A stretch of DNA of 10,456 nt from JAUHWS01 sp964571805. GTDB taxonomy: Bacteria; Patescibacteriota; Gracilibacteria; UM-FILTER-43-11. The position numbers and the translations under genes were made by a program. Location of the stretch: positions 1 to 10,456 of the forward strand of contig CAZNDI010000032.1 in the NCBI GenBank assembly GCA_964571805.1. Direction: 5' to 3'. This document shows, piece by piece, positions 4,348 through 10,456 of this stretch. How positions within the stretch are numbered: the first letter of the stretch is position 1; every line of letters begins with the position of its first letter. Below the pieces are notes generated by a model. It searched no databases and had not been told where the DNA came from. It saw only the letters and a program-made list of their open reading frames with translations.

Positions 4348-5646
4348 CTAACCAAGATCCATATAACTAAACTCTCGCACCCCCACCTGAATCTTATCGC
4401 CATCCTTCCCCCCCAAGCGTCTCATTTCGCGGTAAGCCCCAATTTTAGCCAAAATATCATGCATTCGGTAGATGCCTCCTTTTTTCGTCATGTCCGTCAT
4501 CACCGCAATCTGCTCAATCCGTTTGCCCGAAACTTTAAACCCTTCCTCCAACTTTTCCACCGTGTATTGCTTGGTGTCCGAGAGATCCATATGAGGACGG
4601 AATACTTTATGCTCAGGGCTGTGGGAAGGAAGATGAGATGTCTCGGAGGCTGCTTTTTCACGCTGACGTAAGGCAATGATTTCATCCTTCAAGCGATAGA
4701 GAAACATGTCGAGACCCTCGCCCGTCACCGCCGAAATGAACATGGGTTTATATTTCTTAAATTCTTTTTTTAGCGGGTCAGTGATTTCTGGAATCGTCGC
4801 GTCCACTTTACTAAAAACAACAATTTGATCTTTTTTGGCCAAAATTTTACTATAAGAGACCAATTCTTTGTTGATGATGTTGAACTCTTCCATCAGATTT
4901 TCATGGGTGAGGTCCAGCAAATGAACCAGCATTTTGGCCCGTTCAATGTGCTTCAAAAACTCAATCCCCAGCCCCTTTCCTTCGTGGGCCCCTTCAATCA
5001 AGCCGGGAATATCGGCCACCACGAAATCTGTGTCATCCACCTTGACCACCCCCAAATTGGGTACCAACGTGGTGAAAGGATAGTCGGCAATCTTGGGTCG
5101 TGCATTGCTAATACGGGAAATAAGGGTCGATTTGCCGACGCTGGGGTATCCGATGATGGCAATGTCAGCAATGAGCTTGAGCTCAAGCTTGAGCTCTCTT
5201 TCTTCCCCCGGTTCCCCCAATTCGGCAAAATCTGGGGCTTGACGAGTGGACGACTTGAAGTTGGCATTTCCTTTTCCACCGAGTCCACCCCGAGCCACCA
5301 CCACCTGTTCCCCATCGTGGGTTAAATCGGCGATCAACTTGTCCGTTTCTGCCTCCTTAACAATCGTTCCTACGGGGACTCTCAAAATCATATCTTCGCC
5401 CGCTTTGCCGTACATCTGCTGTCCCAGGCCTTGTTCCCCATGGGTGGCTTTAAAATGCTTCTTACTCACAAAATTAACGAGGGTGTTCGTATTTTCATCG
5501 GCTTGAAAAATGACGCTTCCTCCATGCCCTCCATTGCCGCCATCGGGCCCCCCCTTATCGACATATTTTTCCCGTCGGAAAGAAAAGGACCCATTCCCGC
5601 CATCTCCTCCTTTAACCATGATTTGAGCTTCGTCTGCGAAATGCAT
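4348..5646 (-). CDS. obg: Obg-family GTPase (ObgE/CgtA)
   Basis: Obg is a ribosome-associated GTPase needed for large-subunit maturation and stress responses. The 432-residue protein starts with the glycine-rich Obg fold (1-158; VKGGDGGNGSFSFRREK, GGPDGGNGGHGG). The G domain follows, with G1 GYPSVGKST (166-174), G2 YPFTT (189-193), G3 DIPGL (212-216) and G5 SAVTG (305-309). The G4 motif reads SKVD (279-282) where NKxD is usual. A C-terminal OCT domain spans about 355-430. The ATG at 5646 gives the canonical start MHFADEAQI; no ribosome binding site precedes it. The last codon and stop overlap a 10-bp inverted match to the neighbouring tRNA-like gene. Bases 5179-5196, within the codons for ELKLELKL, are an 18-bp perfect palindrome. 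Confidence 0.97.
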   Translation of the reverse strand: MHFADEAQIMVKGGDGGNGSFSFRREKYVDKGGPDGGNGGHGGSVIFQADENTNTLVNFVSKKHFKATHGEQGLGQQMYGKAGEDMILRVPVGTIVKEAETDKLIADLTHDGEQVVVARGGLGGKGNANFKSSTRQAPDFAELGEPGEERELKLELKLIADIAIIGYPSVGKSTLISRISNARPKIADYPFTTLVPNLGVVKVDDTDFVVADIPGLIEGAHEGKGLGIEFLKHIERAKMLVHLLDLTHENLMEEFNIINKELVSYSKILAKKDQIVVFSKVDATIPEITDPLKKEFKKYKPMFISAVTGEGLDMFLYRLKDEIIALRQREKAASETSHLPSHSPEHKVFRPHMDLSDTKQYTVEKLEEGFKVSGKRIEQIAVMTDMTKKGGIYRMHDILAKIGAYREMRRLGGKDGDKIQVGVREFSYMDLG

Positions 5647-5672
5647 AATTGATGGGGGGTTGTTTTCTTTAA

Positions 5673-5834
5673 CTTACCTTACGCGCTCTTTAGTATGAAT
5701 TCTGTGTAATGACACAACTTTTATAAGCGTGGAGCTTGCTGCAATTTCAAATTGAGATTAGCTCTTCGCTCTTCGCTCTCCACTCTCCGCTCTCCGCTCT
5801 TCACTTGTGATTGATAGGAAGTAATAGAGTGAAT
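5673..5834. repeat. Heptamer-arm palindromic element, copy C (fullest copy)
   Basis: This copy has both flanks: the left one (5673-5727, CTTACCTTACGCGCTC...GACACAACTTTTATAAG) shared with A, and the right one (5807-5834, TGATTGATAGGAA...AGAGTGAAT) shared with B. Its left heptamer array is cut to a single AGCGTGG unit, while the reversed array on the right is long (CTTCGCT, CTTCGCT, CTCCACT, CTCCGCT, CTCCGCT, CTTCACT). The central palindrome differs from A and B only at its exact centre (AATTTCAAATT versus AATTTGAAATT). It sits between the divergent obg and DUF5678-like genes. Confidence 0.85.
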
Positions 5835-6004
5835 CCCGGAGGGGGGGAGTTCTTTAAATGGGCCTATTGTGGTCCTGTTGTGAATCATATCATAAACTTT
5901 ATTAGATCATTTCACAATGAAGAATTATAAGAATTTTTTAGAAACTCTGCTTCCCAAAAGCCCAATTTTAAGGTAAGATTGCAACCTAACGTAAATAAAG
6001 AATC
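5835..6004. other. Intergenic stretch with no recognised gene
   Basis: This is an AT-rich gap between repeat C and the small gene at 6005. It holds a short inverted repeat (TTGTGAA and TTCACAA, about 27 bp apart) near 5879-5918 and a weak TAAGAT box near 5972. I find no convincing promoter or frame. Confidence 0.4.
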
Positions 6005-6214
6005 ATGGTTTTGCCAAAAATTTCTAAAAGGGAAGAAGAGAAGCATCAAGGAGAATGTTATATTGCCTTAGATGGAAAAGTTTTAGCCTATGACAGAGAT
6101 ATATTAAAAGCCTTCAAAAAAGCCCAAAAAGTTGTGCCCGATTTATATGAGAAAAAATTTCTCATGGCTCGAATTCACCCTGAATATTTTGTGGCACATA
6201 TTTCCGTACATTAA
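6005..6214 (+). CDS. Small DUF5678-like protein
   Basis: The 69-residue product has a basic and acidic head (ISKREEEKHQGE). A compact pattern follows: ECYIALDGKVLAYDRDILKAF, then a lysine-rich helix (KKAQKVVPDLYEKK) and a final strand FLMARIHPEYFVA. The order 'G-Y-A-DGKV-A-D-D-A...A...P-F-R-P' is what I associate with DUF5678, a small domain of unknown function often found beside retropepsin-like proteases (from memory; not searched). The ATG at 6005 is the only good start and lacks a ribosome binding site. Its 3' end overlaps the protease frame in another register, which suggests translational coupling or a frameshifted fusion. Confidence 0.65.
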   Translation: MVLPKISKREEEKHQGECYIALDGKVLAYDRDILKAFKKAQKVVPDLYEKKFLMARIHPEYFVAHISVH

Positions 6215-6572
6215 AGACCAACCCAAGTTGGTCGCCGTTGTAACAAATGATCAAGGTCATGAAAGATACCTTGAATTTCTCATAGATACAGGTGCTGACT
6301 ACACGTTTATATCTTATTCTCATGCCATTTTGTTGGGCTTAGATTATCATTCCATACAATCACCAGAAAAAGATTTTGACGTTGCCAATTCAACCTCAAT
6401 AAAGGCGAAAAAAATATATTTAACAATCAAAATAGGAAATAAAAACATCCTCACTCCCGTCTTTATTGCAAACCAGCCCATGGAAAATTTATTAGGCAGA
6501 AGAGGAATTTTCGACCACTATGAGATTGTTTTTCAGGAAAGCAAAAAACAAGTGATTTTCACAGAAGTCTAA
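6147..6572 (+). CDS. Retropepsin-like aspartic protease
   Basis: The protein carries the single-copy aspartic protease motif FLIDTGADYTFIS. About 70 residues later comes the family's C-terminal signature LLGRRGIFDHYEIVFQE, as in bacterial retropepsin-like proteins that act as dimers. The catalytic residue is the Asp of DTG. The start is uncertain. ATG 6147 is the only ATG ahead of the domain, a TTG lies at 6132, and further non-ATG codons lie after 6177. The residues between 6147 and about 6190 (MRKNFSWLEFTLNIL) look unlike a protease N-terminus. The domain proper begins near HIFPYIKDQPKL, close to the end of the preceding gene. Start by reinitiation or by a frameshift from the DUF5678-like frame is therefore possible. 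The substrate is unknown. Confidence 0.75.
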   Translation: MRKNFSWLEFTLNILWHIFPYIKDQPKLVAVVTNDQGHERYLEFLIDTGADYTFISYSHAILLGLDYHSIQSPEKDFDVANSTSIKAKKIYLTIKIGNKNILTPVFIANQPMENLLGRRGIFDHYEIVFQESKKQVIFTEV

Positions 6573-6581
6573 ATCAAGCCA

Positions 6582-6609
6582 TTGCAATAGTTTAAAAAAA
6601 ATTTATAAT
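6582..6609 (+). promoter_or_regulatory. Predicted promoter of the 6630 gene
   Basis: TTGCAA (6582-6587) and a perfect TATAAT (6604-6609) are 16 bp apart. Transcription would start near 6616, only about 14 nt before the ATG, so the mRNA would be nearly leaderless. Confidence 0.6.
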
Positions 6610-6629
6610 CGGGCAAATGACTAAACTTT

Positions 6630-7043
6630 ATGCCAGACACCCCTTTCGGTGCGCCCCTGCCTCAAGAATCAGAAGAGAAAGGTAAAATCGATCTTGAAGC
6701 CCTTAAGCACTACCCTATAAGAACCCTTGAGTATCCAATGGAAGGAGCTAGAGTAGGAGATATTTTTTATGCCGTTCCTCACCTTGACCGAAATGATGTA
6801 GTGGATTTATACGATATGGAAGGGAGATATATAACTAGGGTGTGGGCCGATTTTGCTCATCCACCTTTAGAAGAAATTGTGACATTTAACATTGTAGCTA
6901 TGCAACGGGACGTTCTGGGAATTGCACTTGGAGAAAAATTTTATGCTACTCCTACTAGTAGTGACTCTGCTTATTCATTATATAGGCTTAACGGAAAATA
7001 TGCCGGCAAACTTGCGCAACATTACTTTAAACCTCTCCCTTGA
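6630..7043 (+). CDS. Two-repeat protein of unknown function
   Basis: I do not recognise this 137-residue soluble protein. After a polar head (1-25) it contains two copies of a ~34-residue unit, at about 42-75 and 100-133. Both follow the pattern G(D/E)-x-FYA-x-P, 8-9 residues, LYxxxG(R/K)Y, about 8 residues, F. The spacing and aromatic residues suggest beta-hairpin repeats like those of propeller or NHL/YD-type domains, but two units are too few for a closed propeller. No signal peptide or membrane segment is seen. It has its own promoter, and pyrB downstream has another, so it is probably monocistronic. Its AT-richer base use matches the protease gene before it more than pyrB. Confidence 0.75.
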   Translation: MPDTPFGAPLPQESEEKGKIDLEALKHYPIRTLEYPMEGARVGDIFYAVPHLDRNDVVDLYDMEGRYITRVWADFAHPPLEEIVTFNIVAMQRDVLGIALGEKFYATPTSSDSAYSLYRLNGKYAGKLAQHYFKPLP

Positions 7044-7052
7044 GATTAGACT

Positions 7053-7081
7053 TTGACGGGAGAAGTGAAAGTTTATAAAAT
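7053..7081 (+). promoter_or_regulatory. Predicted promoter of pyrB
   Basis: TTGACG (7053-7058) and TAAAAT (7076-7081) are 17 bp apart. The start is expected near 7088, giving a leader of about 18 nt, too short for a pyrimidine attenuator. Confidence 0.7.
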
Positions 7082-7105
7082 GAACTCAACCACTAACGAA
7101 GCTTC

Positions 7106-8041
7106 ATGAAACGAACCCAGCTCATCACCACGGCTGACCTCACCCGAGAGGAAGTCGATTTTTTAATCGAGGAAGCCGAAAAACTGAGAGGCAAACAAAC
7201 GGAGGATTTGAAGGGGAAAATCGTGGCAAGCCTTTTCTTTGAACCCAGCACCCGCACCCGTCTTTCTTTCGAATCGGCCACCTACCGGTTAGGAGGCAAT
7301 GTCATTACGGTCGCCGACGCGGCCAGCACTTCGATGAAAAAGGGAGAGACCTTGGCCGACACCATTCGAGTCATAGAAAAGTATGCGGATATTTTAGTGA
7401 TGCGCCATCCTCAGGCGGGTTCTGCGGAGGAAGCCATCAAATATACAAAAAAACCTTTCCTGAATGCGGGAGATGGGGCAAATCAACATCCAACCCATGC
7501 TCTTTTAGACATGCTAACCCTCAAGCGAGAAATGGGCACGATTGATGGATTAACCATTGGCCTAGTGGGAGACATGAAATACAGTCGTTGCATTCATTCC
7601 GTCCTTTATCTCCTTCGCTTTTATAAAATCAAAAAGATCTATTCCATCTCACCAGAAGAACTAAAACTGCCTAAAGAATACTTAGAATTGATGCAGGCAG
7701 CCGGAATAGAATATGTGGAAACCGAAGAACTTGAAAAAAATATCCCTGAATTGGATGTCCTTTACATGACACGTATTCAACAAGAACGCTTTGAAACCCC
7801 GAGTGATTATGAAAAATTCAAGGGGAGCTACATTCTCACTGCGGCCATGGTCAAAACAGGCAAGTCCGGCTTAAGGGTCATCTCTCCCCTACCCCGTGTC
7901 GATGAAATAGCCACCGATGTAGACGCTTTAGAACAAGCCGCTTACTTTCGAGGGGCAGAAGATGGCATGTATATGAGGATGGCTTTGCTGAAGTATTTGA
8001 GTGGGAATTATAATAGCCCAATGAAAGACGGACCTAAGTGA
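7106..8041 (+). CDS. pyrB: Aspartate carbamoyltransferase catalytic subunit
   Basis: PyrB condenses carbamoyl phosphate and aspartate to carbamoyl aspartate, the first committed step of pyrimidine synthesis. The 311-residue length is typical. Visible motifs are the carbamoyl-phosphate site FFEPSTRTRLSFE (44-56) and the loop residues STSMKKGE (74-81). They continue with RHPQAG (100-105), NAGDGANQHPTHALLD (120-135), GDMKYSR (155-161), the aspartate-site TRIQQERF (222-229) and PLPRVDEI (261-268). These fit an active enzyme. No pyrI regulatory gene is adjacent. The ATG at 7106 is preceded by a promoter 25 bp upstream and no ribosome binding site. The TGA stop overlaps the end of the convergent ABC-F gene by 8 bp. 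Confidence 0.98.
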   Translation: MKRTQLITTADLTREEVDFLIEEAEKLRGKQTEDLKGKIVASLFFEPSTRTRLSFESATYRLGGNVITVADAASTSMKKGETLADTIRVIEKYADILVMRHPQAGSAEEAIKYTKKPFLNAGDGANQHPTHALLDMLTLKREMGTIDGLTIGLVGDMKYSRCIHSVLYLLRFYKIKKIYSISPEELKLPKEYLELMQAAGIEYVETEELEKNIPELDVLYMTRIQQERFETPSDYEKFKGSYILTAAMVKTGKSGLRVISPLPRVDEIATDVDALEQAAYFRGAEDGMYMRMALLKYLSGNYNSPMKDGPK

Positions 8042-9800
8042 TCAGCTCCTCCATCTCCTGATAGGCTCCTTCAATTTCGTCGTAAATTTCTTTGCACCGT
8101 TGACCTAGGATTCTTATTTTTGCCGTGTCTCGATCTAAACAAGCGTCGTGAAGCAGGCTTTCATTTAGCTTTTTTTCTTCTTCCAACTTTTTGAGTCTCT
8201 TCTCTAAATCCTCCAACTTTTTTTCACGCATCCTCTCCTCTTTTTTAGCTTGTTTCGACTCTAAATAACTTTGCTTATGATTAGAAGGATCCTTTATTTT
8301 TTTCAACACCACGTCCTTATCATCGTTCCATCCGCCCGCGGCTAAAAATTCATCGTAGGTTTTTTCGATCACCCGAATCTTACCGCCTTCAAAAATGATC
8401 AATCGATTGGCCACTTGCGAGAGCATGGCTTCGTCATGGGTAACAAAAATGACCGCTCCTTTAAATTCCTTCAAACTCTGCGTCAAGGCTTGGCAAGATT
8501 CCATATCCAAATGGTTGGTGGGCTCATCGAGGGCCAGGAGTTGATTTTTATAGAGCAACACTTTTCCTAAACAAACCCGACTCTTCTCCCCTCCAGAAAG
8601 GGCAGAAATCTTCTTTTTGGCATTTTGTCCCGTAAATAAAAGGGCGGCACACACCGAGCGCACCTGCTGCTCTGTCACCTGAGGGAGGGTGATAAGCTCC
8701 TCTAAAATCATTTTTTCGGGGGAAAGGCTCTGTTTGCTGTCGGCCCCAAAGTAGCCTATTTGCAATTTGGAATGATGAATTAACTTTCCGTTCTTAAATT
8801 TTAAATGACCCACTAAAAGCTTGAGAAGGGTGGATTTTCCCTTTCCATTAGGCCCCACGATGCCAATGCGATCGCCTGGTAAAACGTTGAGGGAGAAATT
8901 TTGAATCAAAAGCTCCTCGGGGGTGTATCCGAATTCCAAATCCTCGGCCTGGAGCATGGTACTGCCTTTGAAGGGTTCAGTTCGAAAATGAAACTTAATT
9001 TGAGGAAGTTTGGCCAGTTTTTTCCCAATTTCTTGTTTGTCCAAGCTCTTGATGCGCGACTGCACCAAGCCTGCCGAACGGGCCCCTGCACGAAAATTAC
9101 GAATGAATTCTTCGGTTTTTTCTTGTTTCTTCACTTGATTTTGACGGGTTTTTTCTTGAACTCGTTCTTCCAAGGCAATTTGCCCCATTAACTTTTGCGG
9201 CCCCCCTTTCATTTTTCGCATCTTTCCTCGATGAATGATGAGACTGTGAGTCACGACTTCTTCCATAAAATGCTGGTCGTGGGTCACCAAGATGAAGCTT
9301 CCTTTCCAACTTTTTAAGAATCGCTCCAGCCATCGCAAGGAAAGGATGTCTAAATAGTTGGTAGGCTCATCTAAAAGCAGGAGATCAGATTCAGAAACGA
9401 GGGCTTCGGCTAAGCGAATACGAATCTGAAAGCCACTAGAAAATTCCGTCGGGGGTCGGGTGAAATCGGTGGCTAAAAAGCCAAGCCCCATCAAGATCGA
9501 TTTTGCTTTCCATTGCTCATCATGAGCTCCAGGGGGCAAGGCACTGGCCACTTGTTCTAAAATGGTGGCTTTACTGAAATTTAAGTTTTGTTCCAAGGCC
9601 TTAATTCTAAAGTTTTGAGGTATCTCAATTTCCCCACTTTGCGCCGAATCCTCGCCCAACAAGATTTTAAGAAAAGTACTCTTCCCGGAGCCATTCCGAC
9701 CAACAAGACCTATCTTTTCTTTTGAGTTGATAGTCAACGTGACTTCGTCGAAGAGGATTTGGTGATCGAAAAACTTTTCTAGATTGCGGATGTGAATCAT
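8034..9800 (-). CDS. ABC-F family ATPase
   Basis: ABC-F proteins are soluble twin-ATPase proteins. Many act on the ribosome as translation factors or antibiotic-protection factors, and they have no membrane domain. The 588 residues hold ABC1 with Walker A GRNGSGKST (34-42), Walker B LLLLDEPTN (140-148) and switch H174. A linker (about 205-265) follows, with the family pattern EKTEEFIRNFRAGARSAGLVQSRI. ABC2 has Walker A GPNGKGKST (316-324), signature LSGGE (401-405), Walker B LLALDEPTN (421-429) and H455. The tail ends in a charged coiled coil (about 515-550). ABC1's signature reads FSSGF (120-124) instead of the usual (F/L)SGG. The linker style suggests the YheS/YdiF-like branch rather than a resistance determinant, but the subgroup is uncertain. 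Confidence 0.96.
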   Translation of the reverse strand: MIHIRNLEKFFDHQILFDEVTLTINSKEKIGLVGRNGSGKSTFLKILLGEDSAQSGEIEIPQNFRIKALEQNLNFSKATILEQVASALPPGAHDEQWKAKSILMGLGFLATDFTRPPTEFSSGFQIRIRLAEALVSESDLLLLDEPTNYLDILSLRWLERFLKSWKGSFILVTHDQHFMEEVVTHSLIIHRGKMRKMKGGPQKLMGQIALEERVQEKTRQNQVKKQEKTEEFIRNFRAGARSAGLVQSRIKSLDKQEIGKKLAKLPQIKFHFRTEPFKGSTMLQAEDLEFGYTPEELLIQNFSLNVLPGDRIGIVGPNGKGKSTLLKLLVGHLKFKNGKLIHHSKLQIGYFGADSKQSLSPEKMILEELITLPQVTEQQVRSVCAALLFTGQNAKKKISALSGGEKSRVCLGKVLLYKNQLLALDEPTNHLDMESCQALTQSLKEFKGAVIFVTHDEAMLSQVANRLIIFEGGKIRVIEKTYDEFLAAGGWNDDKDVVLKKIKDPSNHKQSYLESKQAKKEERMREKKLEDLEKRLKKLEEEKKLNESLLHDACLDRDTAKIRILGQRCKEIYDEIEGAYQEMEELIT

Positions 9801-9826
9801 GAGGCACGATTATGCTTTACTTTTAC

Positions 9827-9855
9827 ATTATAGCTCGCAACATAATTTACTCCAA
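9827..9855 (-). promoter_or_regulatory. Predicted promoter of the ABC-F gene
   Basis: On the minus strand TTGGAG (9855-9850) and TATAAT (9832-9827) are 17 bp apart. The start is near 9820, about 20 nt before the ATG at 9800. Confidence 0.65.
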
Positions 9856-9918
9856 TTGATTACAATTACTCCTTACCCGGGGCATTTGGACGAGCAAACA
9901 AAATTCTAACAAACATTT

Positions 9919-10003
9919 GTCATTTCGACCTTATGGAGAAATCTATTCCTTTAGAACAAATGGATGATCGGAACCTACTGCGCTCTGCTCCGGTCGAAAT
10001 GAC
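9919..10003. repeat. Palindromic intergenic repeat with GTCATTTCGACC ends
   Basis: GTCATTTCGACC (9919-9930) and GGTCGAAATGAC (9992-10003) form a 12-bp perfect inverted repeat around 61 bp, which include GGAGAAATCTATTCC. From memory, intergenic repeats with GTCATTTCGAC ends and a GAGAAATCT core occur widely in unrelated bacterial genomes. It is unrelated to the heptamer elements. Nothing else in the 9801-10094 gap is recognised apart from the two promoters. Confidence 0.75.
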
Positions 10004-10033
10004 GGAGGGTGTGAATCCTGCTAAAGACTTAAG

Positions 10034-10062
10034 TTGGGGTAAATTTAAAATAATGGTAAAAT
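10034..10062 (+). promoter_or_regulatory. Predicted promoter of pyrC
   Basis: TTGGGG (10034-10039) and TAAAAT (10057-10062) are 17 bp apart. The start is near 10069, about 26 nt before the ATG at 10095. Confidence 0.5.
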
Positions 10063-10094
10063 AGTTTCAATAAAATCTAGAAACAAAGCTCTCA

Positions 10095-10456
10095 ATGAAT
10101 CCCATCCTCATCCAAAATGGCCGCGTGATTGATCCCGAATCCAACCGGGATGAAGTGACCGATATTTTAGTGGTTGGTGAAATGATTGAGAAGATTGGGA
10201 AAATTGAGGTCGAAGATGGGATGGAGGTCATTGATGCAAAAAATCTCGTGATCATTCCTGGAGTGATCGACCTTCACGTTCATTTGCGAGATATGGAGCA
10301 AGCGGATAAAGAAACGATTGAATCCGGCACATTGGCGGCTCGGAAGGGTGGAGTGACCACCGTTTTCGCCATGCCCAACACGTCCCCTACTCTCGACTCT
10401 AGCGTGGCGATTGAACGCTATCAAGAATTAACTAAGAAGGCTCACGTAGAAACTCA
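10095..10456 (+). CDS. pyrC: Dihydroorotase, 5' part (cut by window edge)
   Basis: Dihydroorotase closes carbamoyl aspartate to dihydroorotate, the step after PyrB. The visible 120 residues begin with the small beta domain of type I cyclic amidohydrolases (ILIQNGRVIDPESN, then LVVGEMIEKIG). The metal-binding start of the barrel follows: PGVIDLHVHLR at 55-65, with both histidines. Further on come the family's SGTLAARKGGVTTVFAMPNT (77-96) and a possible helix to the edge. The usual REPG after HVHL reads RDME. This fold is shared with allantoinase and hydantoinase. The HVHLR and MPNT motifs and the pyrB neighbour favour dihydroorotase. The ATG at 10095 has no ribosome binding site. Frame continues past 10456. 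Confidence 0.9.
   Translation, partial: MNPILIQNGRVIDPESNRDEVTDILVVGEMIEKIGKIEVEDGMEVIDAKNLVIIPGVIDLHVHLRDMEQADKETIESGTLAARKGGVTTVFAMPNTSPTLDSSVAIERYQELTKKAHVET

Noticed and set aside
4825..5325. 166-codon frame on the plus strand opposite obg
   Set aside because: It is the antisense of the conserved Obg G domain; no start signal or family pattern.
5673..5834. Insertion sequence between obg and the 6005 gene
   Set aside because: No transposase frame and no clear terminal inverted repeats; better described as a copy of the non-coding repeat family.
1..10456. UGA recoded as glycine, as in Gracilibacteria
   Set aside because: dedA, pyrB and the lysine-rich gene end at TGA just where the family or context expects, and no family protein needs an internal TGA.

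Overview
The window is a gene-dense stretch of bacterial chromosome with standard housekeeping genes. UGA is used as a normal stop (dedA, pyrB), so the code is standard. None of the clear starts has a Shine-Dalgarno sequence, while several genes have near-consensus sigma70-type promoters (16-17 bp spacers) only about 14-26 nt ahead of the start codon. Intergenic regions are full of palindromic repeat elements. I cannot place the organism. An uncultivated lineage, perhaps of the Patescibacteria/Peregrinibacteria kind, would fit, but that is a weak inference from gene style.

Layout. Left part: a minus-strand block of a truncated membrane-type gene, recR (recombination mediator) and smpB (trans-translation), with a palindromic repeat between recR and smpB. 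A small membrane protein gene follows on the plus strand and ends in a strong terminator. Next, on the minus strand, are a DedA-family membrane protein and a 22-residue lysine-rich protein. Their promoter is back-to-back with that of tRNA-Gln(TTG) and shares its -35 box. The tRNA is followed by two tandem copies of a ~150-bp hairpin-rich repeat and then by a heptamer-arm palindrome.

Middle part: pth (peptidyl-tRNA hydrolase) and obg (ribosome-associated GTPase) lie on the minus strand. Between them, on the plus strand, sits the most unusual locus of the window. A good promoter drives a ~75-nt leader ending in an intrinsic terminator, followed by a tRNA-like gene. The tRNA-like gene has an alanine-type acceptor stem (G3-U70, A73) but a non-canonical anticodon arm. 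Two segments of the leader (9 and 14 nt) are perfectly complementary to the whole anticodon arm and variable region of that tRNA. This looks like an attenuator, an antisense system, or the scar of an inverted duplication.

Right part: a DUF5678-like small protein overlaps a retropepsin-like aspartic protease. A two-repeat protein of unknown function follows, then pyrB (aspartate carbamoyltransferase), an ABC-F ATPase on the opposite strand whose end overlaps pyrB, a palindromic repeat, and the start of pyrC (dihydroorotase), cut by the window edge. pyrB and pyrC supply consecutive steps of de novo pyrimidine synthesis, but each has its own promoter. RecR, SmpB, Pth, Obg, ABC-F and the tRNAs otherwise form a translation and genome-maintenance set.
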